Positions 43,488 through 52,962 are shown, counted from the stretch's first letter. The stretch: DNA of 64,000 bases from Bdellovibrio sp. KM01 (GCF_013752535.1 NZ_CP058348.1:1302001-1366000); one strand, 5' to 3'. Notes: generated from the sequence alone by a model not told the origin. Numbers and translations are program-made.

Positions 43488-44299
43488 AGGTCCTCCGGCA
43501 CCAGACGAACTTTTCCGTGATAGTTGCTTTCATATTTGATTTTTCTTTTCGGAAGTTCGATGGGCTTTTCTTTAATGTTTTTATAATCAATCTGACTCAG
43601 AATATGTTTGATGATATTCAGCCGAACGCTTTTTTTGTCCTCGGAAATCGCAAAATACCAAGGGGCCCAGGTGGAGTTGGTCTTTTTAAACATTTCATCG
43701 CGGGCTTTGGTATAATCATCCCACCGATCATAGGATTTCAAATCCATTTCGGAAAGCTTCCAGGTTTTTCGGCCGTCTTTAATTCGGTCCTTTAAACGGC
43801 GCTCTTGTTCCTTGGGGCTTACCTCCAACCAGTATTTCAGTAAAATGATCCCCGAATCCACCATGGTTTTTTCTAGTAGGGGAGCATTCTGTAAAAACAC
43901 TTCCACTTGTTCCTCGGGGCACCAACCCATGACTCGTTCCACGCCGGCGCGGTTGTACCAGCTTCGGTCAAAGATCACGATCTCGCCAGCCGCCGGGAAG
44001 TGCGGAACATAGCGCTGCAGGTACATCTGACTTTTTTCCCTCTCCGTCGGAGCGGGCAGGGCAACGACGCGAAAGACTCGCGGGTTGACTCTCTCCGTAA
44101 GAGCTTTAATGGTACCTCCCTTTCCTGCGCCATCGCGGCCTTCAAAGACGATGCAGATCCGGAGGCCCTTGTGCACCACCCAACGTTGCAGTTTTACAAG
44201 CTCGACGTGTAATTTCCTAATTTCGGCCTTAAAGACTTTAGAGGTGAGAGGTTCTGAAGGGTGTTTGTTCAGAGCGGTCACATTTCGTTTTTTAGTCAT
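43475..44299 (-). CDS. ppk2: Polyphosphate kinase 2
   Basis: 274 residues of the PPK2 family. Walker A reads GRDGAGKGG (54-62), the lid/substrate motif includes FDRSWYNRAGVERVMGW (110-126), and the C-terminal half contains the conserved WAPWYFAISEDKKSVRLNII. It uses polyphosphate to phosphorylate nucleoside di- or monophosphates. The first part of a two-gene operon with the methyltransferase. It is divergent from the metzincin-like gene. Cytosolic. Confidence 0.95.
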   Translation of the reverse strand: MTKKRNVTALNKHPSEPLTSKVFKAEIRKLHVELVKLQRWVVHKGLRICIVFEGRDGAGKGGTIKALTERVNPRVFRVVALPAPTEREKSQMYLQRYVPHFPAAGEIVIFDRSWYNRAGVERVMGWCPEEQVEVFLQNAPLLEKTMVDSGIILLKYWLEVSPKEQERRLKDRIKDGRKTWKLSEMDLKSYDRWDDYTKARDEMFKKTNSTWAPWYFAISEDKKSVRLNIIKHILSQIDYKNIKEKPIELPKRKIKYESNYHGKVRLVPEDLWNS

Positions 44300-44495
44300 T
44301 TACTTCTCCGAAGGTCAGTATTTTTAAGTTTAGGAATGATCCCGTTTGATGAAAACAAGGGAAGACCTTTTCTGCCAAGAATCGTCACTCGTCTGAAACT
44401 TACACTGGACTCCGCCTGTGAAGAGACACTTGATTTGAGTTCAGTCCGGTATGAAACTCGCATTTTTCCGAAGAAACTCTTCAGGAGAAATTCCA

Positions 44496-45890
44496 GTGTC
44501 TAATAATCATTCAGCACGTTTGTTGATTGGTGCCGCGCTTGTGGCCGGGGCAAGCCTTCTCGGCAACCCAGCCCGGGCGGCTCGCCGCTCTTGCATTGAA
44601 AGCCAGGCATTGGATAAAGTTTTGACGAATTTCATGTTTGTCCAAAATGATGACGAGCAAACGCCAATAAAGCGTTATTCCGCAAAAGATGCCTGTGATA
44701 CGCGTGACTTTCGTGGTGTTGTCGATGCGATTCTTTTCATGAAGAATCTGCCTGCCTTTAAAAGTATTCCTGAAAAATTCAAAACTGTCCTCAGTGAACA
44801 AGGCCCCACAAGATTTTTGAAAACGCGAATTGAAAATATCGTTCTCGAGACCGAAAACAATCAAGTCTGTGCGGGTGGGGCTGGGGCCTATGTTAATCAA
44901 AGTGAACATGATACTAAAATTATGCACGTGTGCCCGGTGCTGGTTTCGGATCGATCGACACCTTTGATGGCGGCGGCTGGTCTTTTACATGAAGCTCGTC
45001 ATATTGATGGATTTGAACATGTGGACTGTGACCACGGCGAATTTTTGGGCACGGCCTATCCCGCTTGCGACACCACCTTCGAAGAGCAGGGGTCCTATGG
45101 AATCGGTACGGCCTTTCATTTGTATGTCTATCTTGGCACTAAGAACGAGGCCCTACGAGATGAGGCTCGCGCCAATGTGGCGATCGAGTTGGTTAGACGC
45201 TTTAATAAGGCTCCGCTTGGAATCAAACAAGGTGCCCTGATTCAGTCGAATGATAATAAAATTTCATTTTATGATGGGACAAAAGTTTCCTTGCTGGTGG
45301 AGTTGCGCTTAGACGTCGCAGCTTCCACGGTGAAAAGGGGATTTCCCTATTTTTTCTTTAAAAATGGGCAAGTTGCGAAATACGATTTCACTTCCGACTG
45401 GCCGATGGTGGAAGGTCCCTTAGTGGATACCTATAATAAACTGAGTGAAGACGAAATAGCCGACGTTCGTGATATCACCGTGGGCTCGGTCTATTGTATT
45501 TTGCTTTCCAAAAGAGTCACCTGCTATGAAAAGGGTGGCATGTTTGGATTTAGGTTGTATCAAGTGAATCCCGTGAATTTTTATCTAAGGCCCGAGTGGG
45601 GGCCTGACTGGATCGCTGTTCGTGGCAGTGATGGAAAGATCAGTCGCTTGCCGGATGACCCATCGGAGTTTGCAAATACCAGTGAGGCAGATTTGGAAAC
45701 CATTGAAAATCCTTATCCTGCTGTCAGTTCCTTCGCAAAGCTTGCAGGGAAGGTTGTAGGAGTCTCTCCGAAGGGCAACATCGTGGAATCCACGGACGGG
45801 ACCAACTGGAGTCAAGTGAAACCGTACACTGGATTTAAGTTCAAAAAACTTTATCCATTCTATTGGTCAAAAAAACTGGAAGATTTATAG
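44496..45890 (+). CDS. Exported metzincin-motif protein (putative metalloprotease)
   Basis: 464 residues starting at GTG 44496, with AGGAG 8 nt upstream; the longer frame from 44451 would bury the signal peptide (LLIGAALVAGASLLGNPARA). The motif HEARHIDGFEH (165-175) follows HExxHxxGxxH exactly, the metzincin zinc signature, although no Met-turn is obvious nearby. Several Cys (about 33, 68, 125, 146, 178, 191) suggest disulfides. The rest, about 200 residues, reads like a beta-rich domain with a WSQVKPYTG end. Function unknown; possible secreted protease. No neighbour of related role. Confidence 0.65.
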   Translation: MSNNHSARLLIGAALVAGASLLGNPARAARRSCIESQALDKVLTNFMFVQNDDEQTPIKRYSAKDACDTRDFRGVVDAILFMKNLPAFKSIPEKFKTVLSEQGPTRFLKTRIENIVLETENNQVCAGGAGAYVNQSEHDTKIMHVCPVLVSDRSTPLMAAAGLLHEARHIDGFEHVDCDHGEFLGTAYPACDTTFEEQGSYGIGTAFHLYVYLGTKNEALRDEARANVAIELVRRFNKAPLGIKQGALIQSNDNKISFYDGTKVSLLVELRLDVAASTVKRGFPYFFFKNGQVAKYDFTSDWPMVEGPLVDTYNKLSEDEIADVRDITVGSVYCILLSKRVTCYEKGGMFGFRLYQVNPVNFYLRPEWGPDWIAVRGSDGKISRLPDDPSEFANTSEADLETIENPYPAVSSFAKLAGKVVGVSPKGNIVESTDGTNWSQVKPYTGFKFKKLYPFYWSKKLEDL

Positions 45891-45927
45891 ACTAAAAAAG
45901 CGCAGTCAGAAAACTGCGCTTTTTAGT
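45891..45927. terminator. Bidirectional terminator
   Basis: A near-perfect stem from ACTAAAAAAGCGCAGT (45891-45906) to 45913-45927 has a CAGAAA loop and one bulged base. It lies between convergent genes. Confidence 0.88.
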
Positions 45928-45928
45928 T

Positions 45929-47224
45929 TTAGGCGGCCTTGTTCGATCCCGCTGAATCCTTCATCGAGCTTACCAGCTCTGTCAAAATCTGAGCATCTGA
46001 CAAAAGCTGCGCGGAAGTTTCATTTAGGTTTTGGGCATAACCAGTGTTCTGTGCAGTCAGTGCTTCCACAGAATGAATCGTCTGAGTTACATTGCCGAGC
46101 TCTTGACCTTGGGCCACGCTGGAAGTCGCGATCTCTTTATTCAAAGTTTGCACTCGCTCAATGGAACTTAGGATTTCGCTTAAAGACTTATTGCTAAGGT
46201 CCGCGCTCTTTTCTCCGGCCTTAATCGTATCGACATTTCCTTTAACCAAAATCGAAATATCTTTGGCAGAGCTGGAACAACGTTGTGCCAGTGTACGCAC
46301 TGCTTCTGCAACCACGCCGAAACCACGACCGTGCTCGCCAGCACGTGCCGCTTCTACGGAAGCATTCAAAGCCAGTAAGTTTGTTTGAAAAGCAATGTCT
46401 TCAATTACCGTCACGATGTTATTAATCTCGTTGGCACTTGAAGAGATCTTTTTAATTGAGTCGATAAGTTCCCGGATGTGTTTTGCACCATCGGTCGCAA
46501 CTTCACGAGAAGTCGTGGAAAGCGACTCAGCTTCCTTCGCAGATGTCGTATTTAATGTCACCTGTGACGTCAGGTCTTGAAGCATTTTCAGAGAGTTTTC
46601 CAGACCACGACTGACACTGCCAGCGGACTCATCCAATTTTTTACCGGTGTCTTCAATGGTCGTACAGCCTTCAAAGTTTTTTCCGGAAATATTGGTTAAC
46701 TGGGCGATCGTTGTATCTTGCAAAGAAATGAAGGCGCCGTAACGGCGAGCAATCAACATCAACGGAATTGCTTCCAGAATCACGAAAGTCGCATGCAAAA
46801 GCACGATGCCGAAGCCGGCTTCGTAATTAAAGACACTCTTAGGCAACCACATAAAGAAGGCCAAATGGTGAACTGCAATTGTTGCTGCCGCTGTTAGAAT
46901 CGCACTCATCATACCAAAACTTAAACAGAAGGCCAGGGCGACAAATACGTGAAAGTGCATTTCAATCATGCCATTACCCAGATGGATCAACATTCCCGAA
47001 AAACACATGATCGTCATCGCCAGCAAATTTGGCAGAAGGGCAGAGGCATTACCCATTAAGTAAAGCGCCGTCGGCACAGATAAAATAAAAAGACTGCCAC
47101 CCCAAGCAAGCCACTGACTGTGTCCATTGGTTGCAGCTAAGTACGAAAACACCGGAAGGTGCAAGTACAAGCTTATTAAAAACATCCATGAGCGACTGCG
47201 GGTAAATGATTGTCTAAAGTTCAT
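45929..47224 (-). CDS. Methyl-accepting chemotaxis protein with multi-helix membrane sensor
   Basis: 431 residues. The first about 165 residues form six or so membrane helices, with the polar stretch [15 protein letters not shown]. There is no extracytoplasmic domain. The C-terminal half is a receptor signalling hairpin, with tip [40 protein letters not shown]. It would sense within the membrane or through a partner and control flagellar motor bias via CheA/CheW. Its first 11 nt overlap the end of the thioredoxin-like gene, so they are coupled. Confidence 0.92.
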   Translation of the reverse strand: MNFRQSFTRSRSWMFLISLYLHLPVFSYLAATNGHSQWLAWGGSLFILSVPTALYLMGNASALLPNLLAMTIMCFSGMLIHLGNGMIEMHFHVFVALAFCLSFGMMSAILTAAATIAVHHLAFFMWLPKSVFNYEAGFGIVLLHATFVILEAIPLMLIARRYGAFISLQDTTIAQLTNISGKNFEGCTTIEDTGKKLDESAGSVSRGLENSLKMLQDLTSQVTLNTTSAKEAESLSTTSREVATDGAKHIRELIDSIKKISSSANEINNIVTVIEDIAFQTNLLALNASVEAARAGEHGRGFGVVAEAVRTLAQRCSSSAKDISILVKGNVDTIKAGEKSADLSNKSLSEILSSIERVQTLNKEIATSSVAQGQELGNVTQTIHSVEALTAQNTGYAQNLNETSAQLLSDAQILTELVSSMKDSAGSNKAA

Positions 47225-47795
47225 CTTTAACCTGACCTGTGTATTTCATCGAAAAAGGATCAACAATTTTTTGAAGTTTACGGCTGACAGCGCATCCAAA
47301 AATTGGAAAGTTTGCAACGGTTCCCGTGCCTTGCAAACTGCGCAGAATTTCCAAGTCCCTGATGGGGCTGCCATCTTGAACTGATTTTTCGGAGTAACCA
47401 CCGGCATAGACGGTGTCTCCTTTGGGAGTCGTAATTAATAAGAAGGGCACTCCCAATTTAGAAATGTCTTCTTTTAAATCATCGGGTTCCAGCGTACGGG
47501 TTTTAAAACCTTTTTGATGCAGCTCCGTGATTTGCGGAGGATGACCGATCACCAGAATTTCTTCGTTCACGTCTTTTTCGGGTCCACGCGCTACCAAATA
47601 TTCCACAACTTTTGCGGAGCATTTGCAGGACTCACTTACGACGTGAGTCAGTGTCCACTGGCCGCCCTGACTCTGGGCCAAGGACGGGAGCGCAGAGAAG
47701 CTCATCAAGTGCCAGCCATAAAACTGCGACACCATGAAGAGGCTTCCTGTAGCCCAGAACATTAAAATGGAGGTCAAAAAAAACTTTTTGATCAT
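47214..47795 (-). CDS. Membrane-anchored thioredoxin-like protein coupled to chemoreceptor
   Basis: 193 residues. A hydrophobic N-terminal helix ([20 protein letters not shown]) anchors or exports it. The mature part includes [18 protein letters not shown] (Cys57-x-Cys59, at the end of the first strand as in thioredoxin-like folds), [12 protein letters not shown] and [19 protein letters not shown], which reads like the TlpA/thioredoxin beta-alpha pattern. A third Cys is in FPIFGCAV. It overlaps the chemoreceptor gene by 11 nt. It may present a redox or ligand signal to that receptor; this is inference. Confidence 0.6.
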   Translation of the reverse strand: MIKKFFLTSILMFWATGSLFMVSQFYGWHLMSFSALPSLAQSQGGQWTLTHVVSESCKCSAKVVEYLVARGPEKDVNEEILVIGHPPQITELHQKGFKTRTLEPDDLKEDISKLGVPFLLITTPKGDTVYAGGYSEKSVQDGSPIRDLEILRSLQGTGTVANFPIFGCAVSRKLQKIVDPFSMKYTGQVKDEL

Positions 47796-47944
47796 TAAGG
47801 AGTGCTTCGGGTTTTCTTCACCATATTTTGATAAGTGCGAGGTCACGTTTTCATGAATTCTCAGCGAATTAGACAATGATCCTGCCGCGAAAGACCGGAA
47901 AACTGCGATAATAAGATAGCAATTCATTTATTAAAGGAGTTTTT

Positions 47945-48481
47945 ATGCAAATCTCCCAACAGAAAAGCAACTCTCCCTCAGTTCATAAGCATTCCACCCC
48001 ACAATCCAGACTCTTGATGCTGGATCGTGCGTTTGATGTTCCCGTCGCAGAACTATTTAAGGCTTTTAGCACCTCTGAAGCTTTAAAAGCCTGGTGGTGG
48101 CCTCAAGGCTTGTATGCAGATCGTGTTGATATTGATTTCCGCGTCGGCGGCCGGGTTTTCATTAACATGAAAGGGTACGAGAAAGGCGGCGGAGGAATGA
48201 CCAGCACCTACGAAGAAATCGTCGAAAACAAACGCATCGTTATGACGGACCAGTTCGCAGATGAAACTGGGAAAGCCATTACTCCTCAAGAAGCGCAAAT
48301 GCCGGGGGAATGGCCAGAAATGGGTTACATCACGCTGGAATTTTTAGCGGAAGGCGCAGATGACAGTCGCTTGGCCCTTTATCAAGAAGGTATGCCAAAC
48401 GAACTACAAGAGGACTGCGTGCAGGGCTGGATGCAATCCTTCGATAAGCTCGAAAAATTCCTGCACGAGAAAAAACATTAG
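47945..48481 (+). CDS. SRPBCC/AHSA1-domain protein
   Basis: 178 residues. The START-like domain shows VPVAELFKAFSTSEALKAWWWP near the front, FRVGGRVFINMKG in the middle and a final amphipathic helix GWMQSFDKLEKFLHEKK. This is the AHSA1/Activator of Hsp90-homolog pattern, binding small hydrophobic ligands. AAAGGAG lies before the start. The stop overlaps the end of the opposing gene by 4 nt. Function not established. Confidence 0.9.
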   Translation: MQISQQKSNSPSVHKHSTPQSRLLMLDRAFDVPVAELFKAFSTSEALKAWWWPQGLYADRVDIDFRVGGRVFINMKGYEKGGGGMTSTYEEIVENKRIVMTDQFADETGKAITPQEAQMPGEWPEMGYITLEFLAEGADDSRLALYQEGMPNELQEDCVQGWMQSFDKLEKFLHEKKH

Positions 48482-48822
48482 TGAAGGTTGCAGTATAAAT
48501 CTGCAGTGGACTTACCGCCCTCGGCATCAGTCAGAACCAATTTGCTGTTGCCGTAGGATTGGTTCACCACCAGATAAAACTCATGATCAGCGCTTTCATA
48601 AGCCGTGTATCCATTGGCGTAAACGGAATGAACTTCTTTATCAGATTCGATGCGGTTGCCGCGACTGTCTGTGATGATGGTGTGCGCTGTTCGGGTGCCA
48701 TCGTCAGTAATTGAAACTTGTAACCTTTTACTGCCATTTTGTGGGGAGCAGGTCACAAGAGTCGTGTCGGCGAAGGCGGGCAAAGTCATAGATACCAAAG
48801 CGATGGATAATAGGAATTTCAT
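48478..48822 (-). CDS. Small exported protein of unknown function
   Basis: 114 residues with a signal peptide (MKFLLSIALVSMTLPAFA). The mature part contains two Cys (VTCSPQ and LYCNLH) that could form one disulfide linking the ends, and regular beta-like strands (LQVSITDDGTRTAHTIITDSRGN). No family recognised. GGGAG lies 8 nt before ATG 48822. It overlaps the 3' end of the SRPBCC gene by 4 nt. Confidence 0.65.
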   Translation of the reverse strand: MKFLLSIALVSMTLPAFADTTLVTCSPQNGSKRLQVSITDDGTRTAHTIITDSRGNRIESDKEVHSVYANGYTAYESADHEFYLVVNQSYGNSKLVLTDAEGGKSTADLYCNLH

Positions 48823-49122
48823 AAATTCTCCCGAAGAAGTTTCTGGATTTGCAGACGGGTATAGCAAAAACTCCGTCTTTTGTGAATGTCTTGAGCTTTA
48901 ATAATCCGTAATGCATAACTTTTCAAAGTGATGATGCGGGCTGCATATCATCGGCTGGAACATAATGCGGCATCGTGCCTATATATAGAATTCAGGGGCT
49001 AGACTTGAATTATTTGAATGTGGAGCTTTGAAACACGACCTTGTACTTAAATTTTCTCCTTTTCTTGAGTCTGAATGCCATCGATTACAAAATGACGACT
49101 CAAGCAACTAAGGAGAAACACC
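48823..49122. other. Intergenic region upstream of OmpA-like lipoprotein
   Basis: 300 nt with no credible protein gene. It contains the inverted repeat CTTGAGTC/GACTCAAG (49064-49071 with 49097-49104), spanning a possible -10-like TACAAAAT and ending just before the ribosome site of the lipoprotein, so it could be an operator or a 5' leader stem. Confidence 0.4.
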
Positions 49123-49929
49123 ATGCAAAAATATATCGTGGGCCTTTCAGCGGCTCTATTGGTTACAGGTTGTGTAACAAAATCTAAATACACAGCAGAC
49201 ATCAACGCGCGCGATGGCGCTTTGGCTCAAGAAAAAGCTGCGGTGACAGCTTTAACAACAGAAAAGCAACAACTGACAGGCGAAAAGCAACAGCTTGAAC
49301 AAAAATTGATCGTGGTCACAAAAGACCGTGGTCAGTTGAAAACTTCTTTGGACGAAATGAAGCAGGCGATGGCTGAAATGAGAGCTCGCCAGGCTGAAGA
49401 AAGAAAACGTCTTAAAGAATTCGAAGACCTGACAAAGCGTTTCCAAAAGTTGGTCGACACAGGAAATATCTCGGTTAAAGTTATCGATGGCAAAATGGTT
49501 GTGAGCTTGGGCTCTGACGTTTTGTTCGGTTCTGGCTCTGCGAAACTTTCACCAGCAGGTTTGGAAGCGATCAAAGAAGTTACCAACCAACTTAAAACGA
49601 TCCCAGGCAAGTCTTACCAAGTTGAAGGTCACACAGACAACTTGAAAATCGCGACAGCCGTTTTCCCTTCTAACTGGGAATTGGCTTCGGCTCGTGCCTT
49701 GAACGTAACTCGTGCGATGATCGACGCGGGAATGCCTGCTGCGAACGTCAGTGCGGCAAGCTTCGGTGATACTCACCCGGTGCAATCGAATGACACTCCA
49801 GAAGGTAAAGCAGCGAATCGTCGTATTGCGATCGTGGTCGTACCGGATCTTTCGACAATGCCAGGTTATGAAGAGCTTAATAAAATGAGCTCTAAACAAG
49901 AAGCGGCAGCAGCTGCTCCGGCGAAATAA
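49123..49929 (+). CDS. OmpA-family lipoprotein with coiled coil
   Basis: 268 residues. A lipoprotein signal peptide ends LVTGC (Cys17). A coiled coil of Lys/Glu/Gln (about 30-105) is followed by an OmpA-C domain: VLFGSGSAKLSPAGLEAIKEV, YQVEGHTDNLKI and the helix WELASARALNVTRAMIDAG, ending with NRRIAIVVVP. It tethers the outer membrane or a partner to peptidoglycan. AAGGAG lies 7 nt before the ATG. A strong terminator follows. Confidence 0.95.
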   Translation: MQKYIVGLSAALLVTGCVTKSKYTADINARDGALAQEKAAVTALTTEKQQLTGEKQQLEQKLIVVTKDRGQLKTSLDEMKQAMAEMRARQAEERKRLKEFEDLTKRFQKLVDTGNISVKVIDGKMVVSLGSDVLFGSGSAKLSPAGLEAIKEVTNQLKTIPGKSYQVEGHTDNLKIATAVFPSNWELASARALNVTRAMIDAGMPAANVSAASFGDTHPVQSNDTPEGKAANRRIAIVVVPDLSTMPGYEELNKMSSKQEAAAAAPAK

Positions 49930-49950
49930 TCTGATCTGATTCAGAATCTA

Positions 49951-49979
49951 AAAAGGGAGCCCCTAGGCTCCCTTTTTTT
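49951..49979. terminator. Terminator between OmpA-like gene and convergent gene
   Basis: The stem GGGAGCC/GGCTCCC (49955-49961 with 49966-49972) has a 4-nt loop, preceded by A4 and followed by T7. Confidence 0.9.
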
Positions 49980-50259
49980 AAGCTTCTTCTTGATTCAAAG
50001 CTTCCAGTAAGTTTGCGAAGCAACCACGAAGTTCGTCTTCAGAGTGCTGTTGACGGATCAATTCACTCAATATCACGTCGCTGTTCAGAGCTTCTTGCAG
50101 GGCGCTTTTAAATTTTTCAACGGAATGATTGCCTGGATTCAAAAGTTGTTTATCCATGACTTTGACTAGAACCGCCGTGCTTTTAGGGCTGGAGGGTTTT
50201 TTATGTTGTTTCACGAGTTCGATCAGACGAAGCACCAGGGGATTAGCAGTTGTACTCAC
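49978..50259 (-). CDS. Small helical protein next to JmjC gene, unknown function
   Basis: 93 residues, predicted all-helical: LRLIELVKQHKKPS, FKSALQEALNSDVILSELIRQQ and FANLLEALNQEEA. No export signal, no Cys pair and no recognised family. It lies 29 nt downstream of the JmjC/cupin gene on the same strand and is likely in the same operon, so it might be a partner or substrate adaptor of that enzyme. Confidence 0.55.
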   Translation of the reverse strand: MSTTANPLVLRLIELVKQHKKPSSPKSTAVLVKVMDKQLLNPGNHSVEKFKSALQEALNSDVILSELIRQQHSEDELRGCFANLLEALNQEEA

Positions 50260-50288
50260 AGGGTTCCTTTACGGGTTAAATAAAAAAA

Positions 50289-51524
50289 TTAAGCAAATGC
50301 TCCGGCATCAGCTAAGGTTTGCAAGGACTTCAGATCCTGCTTCAGCGTTGCGCCTTTTAAGTAGCTGCTCACTGTACATGTCTTTCCATCATTGATTGCC
50401 TTGACCAATTTTAAAAGGCCGGCAGGCTTTGAAGTTTCAACTAAAGCGCCACCAAAGCTAAAATAGTATTTATCTTTGGCAGTCTGACTTTGTTGCCACA
50501 GGATGAGTGCGTTTGGATTGCGTAATTGAATACGAGACTTTGCAGACAATTTGAAATCAATCTGCGGAATGGATTTAAAGCCCTGCAATGAAATATGCTG
50601 CATCCAGGATTTCAAGAATGTCTCTTGAATTTCCGCAGCCGAAAGTTTCTGCAAAGATGCAATCGATTGCTGGTATGCTTCGGGAAGCTCACTCACTTCA
50701 CCAGTCTTGCTGTGCAAAGTTTTAAACTTTGTCGTTGGCGCAGAAGCCAAGGCTCCACCCTTAGAATCCAAAAGATCTTTCAAAGAGTCCGAGAAAAGCT
50801 GTTTGTGGGGTTGATCTACCCACACACCCAAGCTCCAGGTGGCACTAAAGGATCCATCAGACTCCGCGATATGCCAATCGGCCGAGGGCCAATAAGTCAT
50901 GTCGCCGGGACCCGCCTCAAGCAGGACAGAGGCTTTTTTGTGCTTATCGTATTTGAAAGCTCGATCCAAAGAGGGGTTCTTACGAACATAGTCCTGACTC
51001 CACAGGCGGAATTTTTTTATGCCCGCCACGGGAAAGCTAAAGACACCACAGGAATCCACGTGAACGCCAAATGGCGTCTTACGGTAGTTCCCAAGATAAA
51101 GTCCCATTTCAGAAAAGCGATTGGGGAAGCCCACGTGACGATACAGTTCGTCCGTAAAGTCGGTCAGCAGATGCTGCTTTTTAAGGTTCACTTTCAAAAG
51201 TTCATCGCAAACCAGGCAGTAATCGGGGAAGAGCTTTTTCATACGCTCATGATACCCCAGCAAAGACTGGTCCCTTTTTTCAGGTAAAACCTGCAGAACG
51301 TCTTCGGCATCCGCTTTAAAGCCATCGATATAGAATTTAAACCCGTCAGGATTGTTCAATTGTCGGCAGCGATCGCTATAAAGCACCAAAAGATCAAAGA
51401 TCTCAGCAGCGCTGATTTCCTGTAAAGATGATTGGACGTTTTTCAGGGACAGGGCCTTTTTTTCCCAATGGTTTTTGGCGAAGTTTTTCCAAAACTTTTG
51501 ATCGAGTTTTACGGGTGTCGCCAA
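50289..51524 (-). CDS. JmjC/cupin-like Fe(II)/2-oxoglutarate oxygenase
   Basis: 411 residues. The metal-binding motif is VHVDSCGVFSFPVAG (His155-x-Asp157), the distal His218 is in MTYWPSADWHIAES and a possible 2-oxoglutarate contact lies in GIKKFRLW. This is a cupin-like JmjC fold, related to but longer than the 11097 protein. The C-terminal about 120 residues include a winged or cysteine-free helical extension. Substrate unknown. First gene of a small operon with the 93-residue helical protein. Confidence 0.75.
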   Translation of the reverse strand: MATPVKLDQKFWKNFAKNHWEKKALSLKNVQSSLQEISAAEIFDLLVLYSDRCRQLNNPDGFKFYIDGFKADAEDVLQVLPEKRDQSLLGYHERMKKLFPDYCLVCDELLKVNLKKQHLLTDFTDELYRHVGFPNRFSEMGLYLGNYRKTPFGVHVDSCGVFSFPVAGIKKFRLWSQDYVRKNPSLDRAFKYDKHKKASVLLEAGPGDMTYWPSADWHIAESDGSFSATWSLGVWVDQPHKQLFSDSLKDLLDSKGGALASAPTTKFKTLHSKTGEVSELPEAYQQSIASLQKLSAAEIQETFLKSWMQHISLQGFKSIPQIDFKLSAKSRIQLRNPNALILWQQSQTAKDKYYFSFGGALVETSKPAGLLKLVKAINDGKTCTVSSYLKGATLKQDLKSLQTLADAGAFA

Positions 51525-51726
51525 GGAAGCTCCAATATTAGTAGATGCAGGAAATCAGGTTCCCGCAAGATTCGTTTAGAAACCATTTTGAGTCAAATAA
51601 ACCACTCTAAAAACTGTCTGGGATCCGAGGGGCTTGTAAATTTATCAACGAGATCTGAAGGGGTGCATAAGGCCTTGTGGGCTATCGGGAATTAGCTTAA
51701 AAAAGACCATCTCTGGAGACCCTTAA

Positions 51727-52944
51727 ATGAACCTAGCCGCCGTCACATTTCAAGATGAAATCAAAACTATTGAGCTTAAACGTGACGTGACCAAGCACAT
51801 GAAGCAGGGGCACCGCTGGCTCTTTGCCAACTGCTTTGACGACGCCAAATCCATCAAATCAGGCATTCATCTTTTGAACTTTAAGGGCGAAACTTTGGCC
51901 CTGGGTATCTGGCAGGCTGATACTCAGCTGCGCTTCCGCGTGTTGGTTTTAGCAGACGAGCCTATTTTTCGTCGCAATAACATGAAACGCACATTAGAGC
52001 TTTATTTTGAAAGCCAGTGGCGTAAGGCCGTTGAAATCCGCAGAACCTTCGATTTGTCAGTTACGAACTCCTTTCGTTTGATCAACGGGGAGGGCGATGG
52101 TTTGCCAGGTTTGATCGTGGATATTTACAACGACACGGCGGTTATTAAGCATGACCACGCGATCATGGAAAAGACTTGGAATGCTCCTGTGATCGCTCAA
52201 AAAATCCAGGAGGCATTTCCGCAAATTAAATGCGTGTATCTAAAGCGCCGTAATGATGCTGAAGAGAAGGGGACCAACATCGTTGGAACATTGGCGCCTG
52301 AGACTCAGTTCTTGGAAAATGGCGTTCTTTTTGCCTCGAACATCCGTGATGCTGCAAAGACCGGGTTCTTTCTGGATCAACGTGATAACCGTAAGATGAT
52401 CCAAAACTTTGCCGAAGGAAAAACAGTCCTCAATCTTTTTAGTTACACGGGTGGTTTTTCTATTTTCGCCGCTAAAGGTGGTGCGACAGAAGTGACCAGC
52501 GTAGATATCGCCAAAGTCGCTATTCAAGCCGTTGCTCGTAATTTCGAGATCAATGACCTAGCGACGATCCACCACGATGTGGCCACGGATGCCTTTGCCT
52601 ATCTTGAGCAACTGAATGCTGAAAAGAAAAAATACGACATCGTGATCACCGATCCTCCAAGCTTTGCACCGAATGAAAAGTCCGTGGAGCAGGCGAAAGC
52701 GGCATATACCAAGGTCTTTTCGAATTCGATTAAACTGGTAAACCCTGAAGGACTTTTTGCTGCGAGCTCGTGTTCAAGCCATATTTCCACGAAAGAATTC
52801 ATGGATATTTGCCAGGAGGCTTTTTCTCGCGCACGTAAAAAGGCGACATTGGTTTACATCGGTGGACAGCCGGTTGACCATCCTTATCCCTTGGCAATGG
52901 AAGAGCTTCGTTATCTGAAGTTCGCCCTGTTCCGTTTGGATTAG
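51727..52944 (+). CDS. RlmI-like 23S rRNA m5C methyltransferase
   Basis: 405 residues. A PUA-type front domain (GHRWLFANCFDD and NFKGETLALGIWQ) and an RMT middle are followed by the catalytic domain: TGFFLDQRDNRKMI, NLFSYTGGFSIFAAKGG (SAM motif), ITDPPSFA and SSCSSHIS. This matches RlmI and relatives, which methylate C1962 of 23S rRNA. The exact target here cannot be proved. 18 nt before an AroQ-like gene, so probably cotranscribed. Confidence 0.92.
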   Translation: MNLAAVTFQDEIKTIELKRDVTKHMKQGHRWLFANCFDDAKSIKSGIHLLNFKGETLALGIWQADTQLRFRVLVLADEPIFRRNNMKRTLELYFESQWRKAVEIRRTFDLSVTNSFRLINGEGDGLPGLIVDIYNDTAVIKHDHAIMEKTWNAPVIAQKIQEAFPQIKCVYLKRRNDAEEKGTNIVGTLAPETQFLENGVLFASNIRDAAKTGFFLDQRDNRKMIQNFAEGKTVLNLFSYTGGFSIFAAKGGATEVTSVDIAKVAIQAVARNFEINDLATIHHDVATDAFAYLEQLNAEKKKYDIVITDPPSFAPNEKSVEQAKAAYTKVFSNSIKLVNPEGLFAASSCSSHISTKEFMDICQEAFSRARKKATLVYIGGQPVDHPYPLAMEELRYLKFALFRLD

Positions 52945-52962
52945 TCTTTAAAAGGATCAGAA

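Noticed and set aside
50595-51287. 230-residue plus-strand frame antisense to the JmjC gene
   Set aside because: Lies wholly opposite a well-supported gene, with no domain pattern and no ribosome site.
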